Shown here piece by piece: positions 43,851 to 55,186 of a DNA stretch of 64,000 bases. This stretch comes from Argyresthia goedartella. Lineage: Eukaryota; Arthropoda; Insecta; Lepidoptera; Argyresthiidae. Below the pieces are notes generated by a model. It ran no database searches. It worked only from the letters and a program-made list of their open reading frames with translations, and was not told the DNA's origin. The translations under genes and the position numbers were made by a program. Location: the NCBI GenBank assembly GCA_949825045.1, contig OX463836.1, positions 13,293,829-13,357,828 of the forward strand, written 5' to 3'. Each line of letters begins with the position of its first letter. Position 1 is the first letter of the stretch.

Positions 43851-45189
43851 TGCAAGGTATTCATTGGTCTGGTGGGAAAAGAAGAGATCCATCTACCATT
43901 ACAGATGCGTAAACATGAGCACAGCCCGTTATTCGGGCAATTGCTATGAGCTCAAACGGAGATGGCTCTGTCCACTCTGCAGTACTTCATCACGTCAACG
44001 ACGCGAGCCCCCAGAGATAACTGCGACCACTCCAACAGCTGACAAAGTAGTGGAGGGATCCTCACAGGAGGATGACACCAAAGTGCACGATGGCTCAGAC
44101 AAGGCTTGCGATATGCCATCCCAGGAAGAGTCAACATTCTTGCAAACTCCGCCGGCTAGTATGGGCACATCTACCCCTACGGTATTCAGCTATGAGCGGA
44201 TTGCGGCACTTTTGGATAGCAAACTCGATCCCAAACTAGAGAATGTATAACTTGCAATCGCGGGGGAAAATAATATCCTCGTCGAAAGCCTGAAGAAAGA
44301 GTTTACTACGATGACGGACTTTCTGGCAGCGCAACTATCTGATATGAAAATCAGCATACCTTTTGCTGTCTTCAAAACTCTCGGCCCTGGAGGGTGAAAA
44401 TGTACAATTGAAAGGTGAACTGGTATTGCGATGTGAGCGGTTGACGGCGCCAGACACCATCATGCAGCAACTGCAGGAAACGGTCGATCAGCTCCAAGCC
44501 GACGCAAACGACCGCGAACAGGCGAGCCTCTGCAACGATGAGGAGATCAAGAGATTGAAAGAGCATTTCCTATCTCTTTCGTGATAGGTACTTTTATATA
44601 TGTATATATAAGTAGTATATGTTTGATATATATTGAATTTTTTGCTTTTGTATTTTATTTAGTATATATCATTTATTACATTATTATGTTTTAGTTGTAA
44701 ACAATTAGATGTGTACAGTTTTATAGCGCACTAGGACTCTCCTGTTGCACAATTTTTCCTGTCCTACCTAGGTTTGCTGGTAGAAATCTCTCTTTAGAGA
44801 TAAGCTCGCCTTTGCTCATTAAATGTTTTGTTACCTTACTATTAAGATTTCTGTGCAATAAAGAATATGAAATGAAAAAAGATCACCAATGTCCCCGAGG
44901 TGGCGGGCGAGAACCTCGAGTATGTGGTGGGATTGATCTCGGCAAAGCTTGGAGTTTCGTTGGACGAGCGTGACGTCGTGGACACTAGGCGGGTAGGATC
45001 CAGGAAGCAGGCCCCCAGCGGGGAAGGAGGAATCGTAAACTCCCGGCTGCATCCCATTGCCGTTCGTCCGGCAAGCTGCGCGGCCCAAGATGCGCTGTTG
45101 AGAGGCTCGAAGGTTCGCCGCGGCGCTACACCGCTGTTTTCCAACTTCCCCCACACACCCCACTCACCCTGTACGTCAATGAGAGGCTG
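43851..45189 (+). pseudogene. Jockey-like LINE ORF1 with partial PHD-type finger, broken
   Basis: The frame from about 43864 has IYHYRCVNMSTARYSG then ELKRRWLCPLC, the second half of a PHD-like zinc finger (H-x2-C ... W-L-C-x2-C). An acidic, T/P-rich linker follows, then a coiled coil (KLSALEGENVQLKGELVLR ... QLQETVDQLQADANDREQ, 44363-44584). After an inserted LINE-tail element the C-terminal part resumes at 44881: ITNVPEVAGENLEYVVGLIS, LGVSLDERDVVDTRRVGSRK, an RRM-like ORF1 segment, and then RLTKTNPAIFGRARSL. ORF1 proteins of this kind coat LINE RNA. Frame changes near 43900 and 44260 and the insertion make it non-functional. Confidence 0.78.
44580..44875 (+). mobile_element. LINE-tail element inserted in LINE ORF1
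   Basis: Near-identical to 7616-7926 in reverse orientation: CTCTTTCGTGATAGGTAC, then ATATATAAGTAGTATATGTT, GGTTTGCTGGTAGAAATC, the hairpin (about 44785-44801) and AATAAAGAATATGAA. It separates the coiled coil from the ITNVPE block of ORF1. Confidence 0.85.
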
Positions 45190-45570
45190 ACAAAGACAAA
45201 TCCAGCCATTTTTGGCAGGGCACGTAGTCTAGGGAAGTTGAACCAACTCACATTACTGACAACTCAGGTACACTTATAGACCTTGTATGTACAGATGCTC
45301 CAGTGTCAAAGTGTCCCACATACCTGAACTAGGAGGTCATGCTATTGACTTTAACTTTAAAATAAAAAAAGATAAACTACATCCGCGACGCAACACTTCA
45401 GGCCGCTCAAATCAATAACAATTGATAAATTCAATACTGACTTCGAGTCAATGGGGTGGGAGATGATACTGTCTATGAGTAATGTGGATGACATGGTGAA
45501 TGTGTTCAACGAATTAATTTTACAGTTTTACGATAATCATGCGCATCTTTATAACTATCGTGGCTAAAGA
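45190..45570 (+). pseudogene. LINE endonuclease C-terminus / linker fragment
   Basis: Broken plus-strand frames give THITDNSGTLIDLVCTDAP, IPELGGHAIDFNFKIKK and, further on, FESMGWEMILSMSNVDDMV then ELILQFYDNHA. 'LIDLVCTDAP' and 'GHAIDF' resemble the last APE-endonuclease motifs (DL...S and S/G-H), and the rest is the linker before the RT. No catalytic core. Confidence 0.6.
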
Positions 45571-45825
45571 AAAGTACAAGCCTTGTTTAACCAGTAACGT
45601 GCGACCGTGCGACACATAACGAAAATACGCGATGAATTTCTTATCTGAATATTGATACATAATGACAATAATGTATCAATATTTCGACAAGCTGCGCATG
45701 ACATTACAATTTCAAACGACGCCGCCCGCCCGCGTTCCGCCTCTAGTTTGTCTGTGAAGTTGGTTCTAATAATAATAATCATAAGTGGTCCGTTGTGGAC
45801 CGCTTCATGAGCTTTGAACTCGCTC

Positions 45826-45898
45826 GTGTGCTTGCATGTGGCTTGTGTAGCCAATCTTCCTTGTGAAGATTGGCTACACAAGCCACATGCAAGCACAC
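45826..45898. repeat. Perfect 34-bp-arm palindrome
   Basis: 45826-45859 is the exact reverse complement of 45865-45898, with loop CTTGT. A smaller 13-base-arm foldback (AATATTGATACAT) lies at about 45650-45687. Confidence 0.95.
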
Positions 45899-45959
45899 GC
45901 GCATTGCGGGCATGTGAGCACACCATTAATGTAATTATACTGAGTTAGCGCAGGTGGTC

Positions 45960-46410
45960 GGGCTTATAACGCATCGCGCTTGGTGTCGAGCTCGGTGCGC
46001 CGGTGGATTTTAAAGTCACGGACTTTGGTTTTAACCAAAGCCCTCCACTCGAGTCTGAGGGCGGCTTACTTCTCCCACTGGGAAGACTCATTGCTGCACC
46101 TCTTCATGGGCCGCTTCAGCACATCTTTGTACCTGATGAGTTATCCGCCACGCTTGCGTTTGCCCTTCCCGAGTTCTGAGTAGAAGATGTGCTTCGTGAC
46201 CCTCTGCTCTGCCATCCTTGATACTTGTCCGCACTTCTGAAGCTGCCGCCGCATGAGGTAGGCCTCAATGCCACCCACATTGGCACGTCGAAGCACTTCA
46301 GTGTTCGTCACGCGATCAGACCATATGATGTTCATGATCTTGTGTAGACATCTGAAATGGAAGTTGGTACTACTGTACAAGCTAAACAAGTGCGGAGCAA
46401 TGATCAATGC
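45960..46410 (-). pseudogene. LINE C-terminal fragment (RTE/R4-like tail)
   Basis: Minus-strand frame reads [40 protein letters not shown] and GKGKRKRGG, then LIRYKDVLKRPMKRCSNESS, QWEK and a stop, then EWRALVKTKVRDF. The '[14 protein letters not shown]' and 'RYKDV.KR.MK' blocks are a widely shared tail of non-LTR elements after the RT. No catalytic motif remains. Confidence 0.78.
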
Positions 46411-46689
46411 GACAATGCCGGTCTAACAGGCGGTTCCTGAACACATCAAAGATAGCTTATGATATGTGTGTAGATAAACTAGTGTATGTAACTGTACGTA
46501 ATTAGGCATTAAAACTCTCTCGTGATATTATTGTGAAACTCGTCTTCGGCTCGTTTCATAAACCCAAACTCGAGTTTTCGTACCCTTCATTATGTATCAG
46601 TCACATTATCTACTATTATGTACTCTAAATAACTTTGGAAACATTTAAAACAAACGGTCTTACCAAACTTTAAAGGTAAACATGAACTA

Positions 46690-48050
46690 AGTTCAAGTGA
46701 ATGGCACAAATTCATCTGGATCTAGAGTGAAAATGGGTGTGCCCCAGGGTTCCATATTAGGGCCTTTTCTTTTCCTTGTTTACATAAATGATTTGCCATT
46801 TATGGTACAACATCTGTCAAATATTGTGTTGTTTGCGGATGATACTTCTCTTATTTTTAAAGTGAATAGGAAAGAAAACGAAACTGACGAAGTAAACAAC
46901 ACTCTTTCAAAGTTACTGAACTGGTTCACTGTGAACAACTTATTATTAAATGCTAAGAAAACAAAATGTATAAAATTCTGTTTGCCAAATGTAAAAAAGG
47001 TCAATAATAGTGTAATATTAGATAGTAATAAATTAGAATTTGTAAATACTACGGTGTTCCTTGGTATAACTTTAGATGTATCACTTCAATGGGGACCACA
47101 CATTGAAACTTTAGCGGGAAGGCTTAGTTCAGCTGCTTATGCCGTTAAGAAAATAAGACAGTTAACGGATGTAGGTACTGTGAGACTAGTGTATTTTAGT
47201 TACTTCCATAGTATAATGTCTTATGGCATCTTACTATGGGGGCATGCGGCTGACATAGAAACTATTTTCATCTTACAGAAAAGAGCAATCCGCGCAATCT
47301 ACCAGATGCGATCACGTGAGTCGTTACAAAATAAGTTCAGAGAAATCAATATTTTAACTGTTGCTAGCCAATTCATATATGAAGACATCATGTACGTTCG
47401 TAAAAATTTGCATTTATTTCCTAAAAACAGTGGCCGGCATAATTTGAATTTAAGAAATGTAAATAAAATAGATATACCCTATTTGAGACTGAGTAAGGTT
47501 AAAAAGTCATTTGTTGGGCAGTGTATAAGATTCTACAATAAAATTCCAGAAAATGTAACTAGTTTAACAGAGAATAAATTCAAGACTCATGTCAAAAAAT
47601 GTTTGTGCTCTAGAGGATATTATAAAATAATGGATTATGTAAATGACAAAGATATATGGTTATGTGCTAATTAACAAGTACCATAACCTGATACTGTAAT
47701 CTGAATTATCGTTTGTAATAGACCTTAAGTTTTTTGTTTTTGACTTTTTAAATGTGTGTGTAAACACCTATTTTATATATATTTTTGAACTTTGAACAAT
47801 GTAAGTTTTTTGTTTTTGACTTTTTAAAAGTGTGTGTAAACACCTGCTTTATATATATTTTTGAACTTTGAACAATGTATTAGTATAAGTATATTTTCTT
47901 TGAAAAGAGCCACCTCAGAGTTTCTTGTGCATTATTCTCTGAGAAGATTTCAGCCTTTGAATGTACACCTAGTATTAAAAAATTGACTTATTCTAAGTGA
48001 ATTGTAAATATTCCTATTGAATAAAGTATTTGATTGATTGATTGATTGAC
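46690..48050 (+). mobile_element. 5'-truncated CR1/Jockey-like LINE
   Basis: Contains the second half of the RT (46697-47674), a 3' UTR with a ~79-bp tandem duplication (about 47725-47800 and 47803-47880, GTAAGTTTTTTGTTTTTGAC), AATAAAG and a (GATT)n tail at about 48031-48049. The 5' boundary is approximate and no target duplication was recognised. Confidence 0.82.
46697..47674 (+). CDS. LINE reverse transcriptase C-terminal half (open frame)
   Basis: About 325 codons without a stop and without an ATG start. It begins at RT motif B, GVPQGSILGPFLFLVYINDL, then VLFADDTSLIF with the FADD catalytic aspartates. It continues through WFTVNNLLLNAKKTKCIKF, LGITLDVSLQWGPHIETL, YSYFHSIMSYGILLWG (read as YFSYFHS..), LQKRAIRAIY and VKKSFVGQCIRFYNKIP, a typical CR1/Jockey-type C-terminus. 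Motif A and everything upstream are missing. The open frame suggests recent arrival, but as a 5'-truncated copy it should not be active. Confidence 0.85.
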   Translation: MNGTNSSGSRVKMGVPQGSILGPFLFLVYINDLPFMVQHLSNIVLFADDTSLIFKVNRKENETDEVNNTLSKLLNWFTVNNLLLNAKKTKCIKFCLPNVKKVNNSVILDSNKLEFVNTTVFLGITLDVSLQWGPHIETLAGRLSSAAYAVKKIRQLTDVGTVRLVYFSYFHSIMSYGILLWGHAADIETIFILQKRAIRAIYQMRSRESLQNKFREINILTVASQFIYEDIMYVRKNLHLFPKNSGRHNLNLRNVNKIDIPYLRLSKVKKSFVGQCIRFYNKIPENVTSLTENKFKTHVKKCLCSRGYYKIMDYVNDKDIWLCAN

Positions 48051-48551
48051 TACCTGAACATTTTAACAACCCATACGAGATTAATAATAACTTGCTAAAT
48101 GTTTCTGGTTGCGCTATTATCCGTATTTACGATCTATTTTGAATTCCACCTAGACGTGGGTAACTCCGGACTCGAGGTATGGAACGATCCGAATCATGGG
48201 CAGGTACCGAAGATCGAATTGAGTCCTCCAAATTCTTATCGCTTCCGGGGAGTTATCGCCTCCGGAGACTCGTCGTCGCAGCTCCCCGGCGGTGTTTCTA
48301 CCAAGGAAGAGGTAGAAGCCGCGGCAGTGGCCATCACCACAGCCATCACCACCGCTCAAGCCGCAGCCACCACCACCAAACCACCGCCGGTCTTGCGGAA
48401 GGAGAGGCTCCCTCCACACCTCCGCAAGAAGTTGGACCTCAAGCGTCGTCTTCGTCGAACCTGGCACCACACGCGCTGCCCTGTGATCAAGGCGGAGATC
48501 AACCGGCTCGGAGAAGAACTGCGCGCGGGCATCATCGAGCTGAGGGGACAG

Positions 48552-49989
48552 TGTAGTGTTATGTTATACTACTTACGTGCTGTTTTCTTGAATGTCCTAA
48601 AAATTCCAAGGCTGCAGCTGCTTTCGAGAAACTTAAAGAAGCTTTGGTAACTGCTCCTGTACGAACCTGCCATTCTTGCTTCAACTCCAGCTCCATCATC
48701 AGTCCTTTTTGTTTGTCCTTCAGGGTACCTTGCTCTATTACGCTGTATACTTGGTGAGCTGTACTGTCTGATATTGGTCTTCACCTTTATTTCCATAGGA
48801 CTGAGTTGTGCAGCTTATTATTGGATATCACCTTTATTTCCATAGGACCCTGTAACGTTTTAAACCATTAGAACACAGTAATAAATCATGTTCGCTCTGC
48901 ATTTTCATGCTATCAGCATTTCTAAATCGATAGCGAAGGGGCTTACCTTTGGTGACCTTGTTTTTGGCTTTCTCCGAAACTCTACAATCTCGGGCTTCGT
49001 GCGCGCTGGTGCGCTACCTTTTTTCCTTTCGTTATTTTATAATTTACTTCATGTTTTTCGTATTGTTGATCGAATTACGAGCCCGAAAGGGAACTTTGAC
49101 AGTTGAATACTGTTTGTTTATCTGGTTGTCATGGCAATGCCCATTCAAACTAGTTAGCGGTCTGATATGTTCGCTGTAATACTTCTACAAAAATACTCTT
49201 TCTCTCGTGGCCACTCACAAAAATTACGTTTAATTTAAATAATTTTTAGAACTCTCCAAAAAGGGTACAAAAGCGGAACATTTCTTCAATTCTGGAGAGT
49301 CTCACGTCAGTTTCTGAACTGGAAGTACCAGTAAAGGCCTTATCCCGGGGTCGCTCAACCCCGGGATCCTGCGAAGCCTTCAAACTCCTTCAAATCTCCA
49401 AATTCATCTACAACGGGATCCTGCGAAGCCTTCAAACTCCTTCAAATCTCCAAATTCATCTACAACGGGATCCTGCGAAGCCTTCAAACTCCTTCAAATC
49501 TCCAAATTCATCTACAACGGGATCCTGCGAACCTTCAAACTCCCTCAAAACCTTCAAATCAATCTTCAAACAACGGGATTCTGCGAGCCGCGCCTACGCC
49601 GCTACCATTCCTACAACGAAGATTTCTACAACGGGATTCTGTGAGCCGTGCCAACGCCGCTACTGTTCCTACAACGACGATTTCTACAACGGGATCCTGC
49701 GAGGCGTAACTACAAGTACGCCCGCTACTGTTCCTACAACGACGATTTCAACAACATCTACAACAACAAATACACCTGCACCCAGGTCTCCGCTTCCTTC
49801 TTTCTATCCAGACATCTGTATTTTATAAAACCTGTTTCACATCTCATCCATCCTCATCTTCGCATCATTTTTTTTTATAGACTTCACTGTAAATACTATA
49901 CTTCTAATAAACTGATACTACTAAATTTTATCTTGGTTGTTTGCTGTTAGGTTCTGTTAGTTTCTGTTAGGTCGTATCTTCACACGACA
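48552..49989 (+). repeat. 5' LTR of the non-coding element
   Basis: Contains AAGGCTGCAGCTGCTTTCG (about 48609), whose frame KAAAAFEKLKEALVTAPV resembles the RT/RNase H connection of Gypsy pol. At 49363-49520 there are three 52-bp tandem units (GGGATCCTGCGAAGCC ...) and further GGGATYCTGCGA half-units. CTTCTAATAAACTG (about 49903) may hold the polyadenylation signal. Confidence 0.93.
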
Positions 49990-51145
49990 TTTTGGCGCCC
50001 AACGTAAAAGTTCTTCTCCACTCTTCACCTTTTCTGCGCCTTGTCTCTTTCCCTTTGATTTGCTTTCTCTTTCACTCTTAAATCTTTATCTATTCATCCT
50101 TTTCACATTTTCTAAATTCTAAAACAAAACTTCATCTAGTTTTTCAACTCATCTGGATTATATTTAGGTCTACATTTAACTAACATTACTTCACTTCACT
50201 TCACTTCACTTCTATACCACTTGACTCTACACTTAGCTATAACACTTGCCTAAATATTTTCTAAATTCTAAAACAAAACTTCATCTAGTTTTTCAACTAT
50301 CTGGATTATATTTAGGCCTACATTTAACTTACTTCACTTCACTTCACTTCACTTCTATAACACTTGACTCTACACTTAACTATAACACTTGCCTAAATAT
50401 TTTCTAAATTCTAAAACAAAACTTCATCTAGTTTTTCAACTTATCTGGATTATATTTAGGTCTACATTTAACATACATTACTTCACTTCACTTCACTTCA
50501 CTTCACTTCAATTAACACTTGACTCTACACTTAACTATAACAATGACTCCGCCTTCAACGCACGTAAGTAGCATAAATTTTCTTAACTTTTCTTCATTTC
50601 AGACACATCTCGTTGGCGATGTGGCTGATCTCTGGCTTCGAGCTCTACCGCTCTGTTGTACATATGTATATTCTTCATTTCAGACACATCTCGTTGGTGA
50701 TGTAGCTGATCTCTGGCTTCGAGCTCTACCGCTCTGTTGTATATATGTATATTCTTCACTTCAGACACATCTCGTTGGCGATGTGGCTGATCTCTGGCTT
50801 CGAGCTCTACCGCTCTGGCCGTCTTTAATCTTAAGGCAAAGCGACTAAAGCTACCTTAGGATTAATTTGTTTCTCTTTACCTCTACTTAATTTTTTTTTT
50901 CCACGCAGGAGCGGATGACAACTCCTTAAGTAAGCCTGAATGTCGTTTTGAAAACACACTTTTAGAGTGGTAGTCATTGAATGTGAACTCCACCCTTACC
51001 TGAATGAAGATGATGAATGTAAGAGAGGGTATATCTGATTTTGCCTGGTGATGTCTGTTTCTGCAAAGCTGTGTTTTTCTGGTTTATTTTTGTAGATATC
51101 AAAATTTTTGCTGAGTCAAAAATTTTTCCAGGGTCGGGGGGAAAA
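49990..51145 (+). other. Internal region of the non-coding LTR element
   Basis: Starts with TTTGGCGCCCAACGTAAAAG (primer-binding site about 49992-50009). Then three ~143-bp tandem units with CTTCACTTCACTTCACTTC (about 50108-50540), a short start ATGACTCCGCC at 50542 with a donor-like CAC/GTAAGT, three 81-bp units each beginning TTCTTCATTTCAG/ACACAT (50582-50820), another acceptor-like TTTTTCCACGCAG at about 50899, and the purine tract GGGTCGGGGGGAAAA at 51131-51145. No Gag or Pol motif. Confidence 0.8.
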
Positions 51146-52583
51146 TGTAGTGTTATGTTATACTACTTACGTGCTGTTTTCTTGAATGTCCTAAAAATTC
51201 CAAGGCTGCAGCTGCTTTCGAGAAACTTAAAGAAGCTTTGGTAACTGCTCCTGTACGAACCTGCCATTCTTGCTTCAACTCCAGCTCCATCATCAGTCCT
51301 TTTTGTTTGTCCTTCAGGGTACCTTGCTCTATTACGCTGTATACTTGGTGAGCTGTACTGTCTGATATTGGTCTTCACCTTTATTTCCATAGGACTGAGT
51401 TGTGCAGCTTATTATTGGATATCACCTTTATTTCCATAGGACCCTGTAACGTTTTAAACCATTAGAACACAGTAATAAATCATGTTCGCTCTGCATTTTC
51501 ATGCTATCAGCATTTCTAAATCGATAGCGAAGGGGCTTACCTTTGGTGACCTTGTTTTTGGCTTTCTCCGAAACTCTACAATCTCGGGCTTCGTGCGCGC
51601 TGGTGCGCTACCTTTTTTCCTTTCGTTATTTTATAATTTACTTCATGTTTTTCGTATTGTTGATCGAATTACGAGCCCGAAAGGGAACTTTGACAGTTGA
51701 ATACTGTTTGTTTATCTGGTTGTCATGGCAATGCCCATTCAAACTAGTTAGCGGTCTGATATGTTCGCTGTAATACTTCTACAAAAATACTCTTTCTCTC
51801 GTGGCCACTCACAAAAATTACGTTTAATTTAAATAATTTTTAGAACTCTCCAAAAAGGGTACAAAAGCGGAACATTTCTTCAATTCTGGAGAGTCTCACG
51901 TCAGTTTCTGAACTGGAAGTACCAGTAAAGGCCTTATCCCGGGGTCGCTCAACCCCGGGATCCTGCGAAGCCTTCAAACTCCTTCAAATCTCCAAATTCA
52001 TCTACAACGGGATCCTGCGAAGCCTTCAAACTCCTTCAAATCTCCAAATTCATCTACAACGGGATCCTGCGAAGCCTTCAAACTCCTTCAAATCTCCAAA
52101 TTCATCTACAACGGGATCCTGCGAACCTTCAAACTCCCTCAAAACCTTCAAATCAATCTTCAAACAACGGGATTCTGCGAGCCGCGCCTACGCCGCTACC
52201 ATTCCTACAACGAAGATTTCTACAACGGGATTCTGTGAGCCGTGCCAACGCCGCTACTGTTCCTACAACGACGATTTCTACAACGGGATCCTGCGAGGCG
52301 TAACTACAAGTACGCCCGCTACTGTTCCTACAACGACGATTTCAACAACATCTACAACAACAAATACACCTGCACCCAGGTCTCCGCTTCCTTCTTTCTA
52401 TCCAGACATCTGTATTTTATAAAACCTGTTTCACATCTCATCCATCCTCATCTTCGCATCATTTTTTTTTATAGACTTCACTGTAAATACTATACTTCTA
52501 ATAAACTGATACTACTAAATTTTATCTTGGTTGTTTGCTGTTAGGTTCTGTTAGTTTCTGTTAGGTCGTATCTTCACACGACA
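51146..52583 (+). repeat. 3' LTR of the non-coding element
   Basis: Same length and landmarks as 48552-49989, including the Gypsy-pol-like scrap and the 52-bp units. Followed by ACAG and the interrupted LINE. Confidence 0.93.
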
Positions 52584-54560
52584 ACAGTCCTGGGAACGCA
52601 CCATTGACCAGGCCTCCCAAGATGACACCGCCCTTCACCGCCTGAACCGCAGCCTGACGTCAACTCCCGAGCCGGTCTGCCCCATGTTTGATCACACGGG
52701 CAGGCGCCGCTACGCCGCACGAGATCGAGCCGCCATCCTGGCAGACCACTTCGCTGGGCAGTTCCAGCCCAACCCCATCGCCGACTACGAGCACAACGCC
52801 GCTGTTGTGGAGCGCGTAGAGCGCTTCCTGGCGGCCCCCGCGCCTCCCCTCGCCGGCGACTACTTCATGTCGCCCCGCGAATTCCGGAAGGTGGCCCTGA
52901 AGCTGAACCAGCGGAAGGCTCCGGGCCCGGACGGAGTCGTCGCGGGGGCCTTAGTACAGCTGCCAAGGAAAGCCGTCGTCTCGCTGACGCGGCTGTTCAA
53001 CGGCATCCTGCGCACCGGACACTTCCCCGCCCTCTGGAAGGAGGGCAAGGTGATCGTCATCCCCAAGCCGGGGAAGGACAGAAGACCCGGGAGGCTACCG
53101 CCCGATCACCCTGCTGCCTCATATCGCCAAGCTGTTTGAGCGCCTGCTGTTACGGAGAATCCTGCCCCACATCCAGCTGAGGGCAGAGCAACATGGCTTC
53201 CGTGACAGCCACAGCACGACGCTCCAGTTGGCGAGAGTCCTGCACTACCTGGCGTCGGAGCTGAACAGGGGCCGATACACCGTCGGGGTCTTTCTTGACA
53301 TCGAGAAGGCCTTTGACCGAGTGTGGCACGAGGGGCTCCTCTTCAAGCTCCTGGACGCAGGTGTGCCCCCCATGATCGGGCAGATCGTGGCCTCCTTCCT
53401 GGAAGACCGGCGGTTCTTCGTCTCGGTCGAGAATGCACACTCCCAGACGAAGGCCATCAGCGCAGGAGTCCCGCAAGGCAGCTGCCTTTCGCCGGTGCTC
53501 TACGCGCTCTACACCAACGACATCCCCACACTCGAGGGCCATCTCGAGGAGGGGGTGGAAGACGTTGTGCTCGCCCTCTACGCCGACGACAGCGCCTACT
53601 TCGCGTCGTCGCGCAAAATTGAGCTCGCCTGCAGGAAGATGCAGCGACTCCTGGACCTGCTGCCGCCCTGGCTGGACAAGTGGCGGACCGCGGTGAACGT
53701 CGGGAAGACAACAGCCCTGTTGACCACCCGCTCCCGCCGTCCGACCCCGCTACAGCTGAGGGGCCGGGACATCGAGTGGCAATCGACGGTGAAATACCTC
53801 GGTTGCAACATCGACTGCTCGCTGCGCATGGTCCCGATGGTGCAACACTGCATCAACCAGGCCAAAGCCGCGCGGGCAATGCTCCGGCCTGTCCTGTCGT
53901 CCAGCCTGCCTCTGAGTGCCAAGCTGCGGGTGTACAAGGCCTATGTGCGCTCGCGGCTCACCTACGCGGCTCCAGCATGGTACGCCCTGCTGTCGAAGAC
54001 CCAGAAGGCACGGCTGCAGCGGTTCCAGAACATCTCCCTGCGGGTGATCACAGGAGCCGGGCGGTACGTGCGCAACACCACCATCATGAGGGATACCCGG
54101 ATGCCCACCGTGGAGAAATTCGTCGCGCGGCTGGCACGGCGCATGTACGACTGCGCCGACAACAGCCGCCACGCACATCTCCACGACATTGCTCCGCATC
54201 ACGCACGTCCGCCTGAAGGCAGACCACTCCCAAGAGAGTTGCTGCACATCCCACTGTCGCCAGTGTAAGCCCGCAGAAGAGGGCGAAATCACGGCACAGT
54301 GGAGAAGAAGAAGCTCCCGCACCGTTGTCGCCAGTGTATGCCAATAGACGGCGAAAGCACAGCGCAACGAAGACCACGCGAGGCCCCTGACAAGTAGGGG
54401 CCACCCAAGACCGGGGGGGACGTTACCCCCCGAGTTGACGCCGCGGGCATGAGGCAACCATAAGTCCTCGACCCCGCAACCGTAGTGGTCCTCGCGCTCC
54501 GCGCGAGAACACACTCCGCAGACCACACGGGACTCGTCGTCATTCACAAACGCACGCGAG

Positions 54561-55186
54561 AGTATGATTGAGTAAAGGGATTGGATCGCGCTCTATTATA
54601 TTCCCTACCCCGTCACCCGAAGATAGCAAATCGGTCAGAATTGACGCGATGCAAGGCGACCTTTTGGAATTGAAACACGCGCGTTCTCGTATGCATTTTG
54701 TTTTGTCGCGCTGTCTCTTTCTGGCATTAAGATATTCCTAGATGTTGTGTGCGTAGTTGTACGATAATATGCTTTATTCCTCTCTAGATTAGGCGCTTCT
54801 TTTCTTACGAGAAAAGAGTAGAGCACAGGGTTGATTGGTGGCGGAGATCGGCGGCGGCGGCTAGTTTTTGGAAATTTGGCAATTGTTTTAATTTGTGTTT
54901 ATTTTAGTAATCGGTCCGCCATTACGCAACTCCTGTGAAATTTTGTGGTTCCCAAACAAATAAACAATGTATGTGTGTGCGTGTGTAAATAAATGTGCAT
55001 AAAACTTCGTTCGTGTTAAGTGTTAGTTAGTTATTTCTTTATTAGTTACTAGGTAGCTAGTAGTTAGCTAGGTTCCTACTGAAAAGGTAACTATTAAAAT
55101 TTTTTTACTAACCTAGTGTAAATATGTAGATATTGGAAGGACTTAACTGTGCCTACTAGAACATTTTTGAATAGGTAGGAAAATAA
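54561..55186. other. Upstream region of the second hAT remnant
   Basis: No gene. CAGGGTTGATTGGTGGCGG near 54828 could be a hAT-type 5' end, but no matching right end was found, so the element boundary is unproven. Confidence 0.35.

Larger units (their letters stand above)
48552..52583 (+). mobile_element. Non-coding LTR retrotransposon with very long LTRs
   Basis: Two 1,438-bp LTRs (TGTAGTG ... ACGACA) flank a 1,156-bp centre with no gag or pol. ACAG lies directly outside both ends (48548-48551 and 52584-52587), a 4-bp target duplication; taking out the element and one ACAG rejoins the host LINE frame. A primer-binding-like TGGCGCCCAACG and a purine tract before the 3' LTR complete the LTR-element signature. 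It must depend on another element's enzymes. The LTRs look identical by eye, so it is young. Confidence 0.93.
48120..54560 (+). pseudogene. GC-rich Jockey-clade LINE ORF2, split by an LTR element
   Basis: The pre-RT linker (48300-48551) reads RLPPHLRKKLDLKRRLRRTW, then CPVIKAEINRLGEELRAGII. After the LTR insertion the frame resumes at 52588 with SWERTIDQASQDDTALHRLN, PVCPMFDHTGRRRYAARDRA and KLNQRKAPGPDGVVAGALV. A one-base shift near 53085 leads into YRPITLLPHIAKLFE, AEQHGFRDSHSTTLQLARV, GVFLDIEKAFDRVWH (motif A), AGVPQGSCLSPVLYALY and LALYADDSAYF (motif C). It ends at the stop 54268, then a 3' UTR to about 54560. The region is far richer in G+C than its surroundings. The endonuclease is absent (5' truncation). 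Confidence 0.88.

Noticed and set aside
50583..50820. CRISPR-like array of three regular units
   Set aside because: Units are contiguous tandem repeats without unique spacers, in an animal genome.
50519..50848. 109-codon repetitive ORF as a gene
   Set aside because: It is the in-frame reading of three 81-bp tandem units within a non-coding LTR element.
53150..54547. Several long frames opposite or offset to the GC-rich LINE
   Set aside because: They are shadows of the RT reading frame caused by high G+C; none has a motif.
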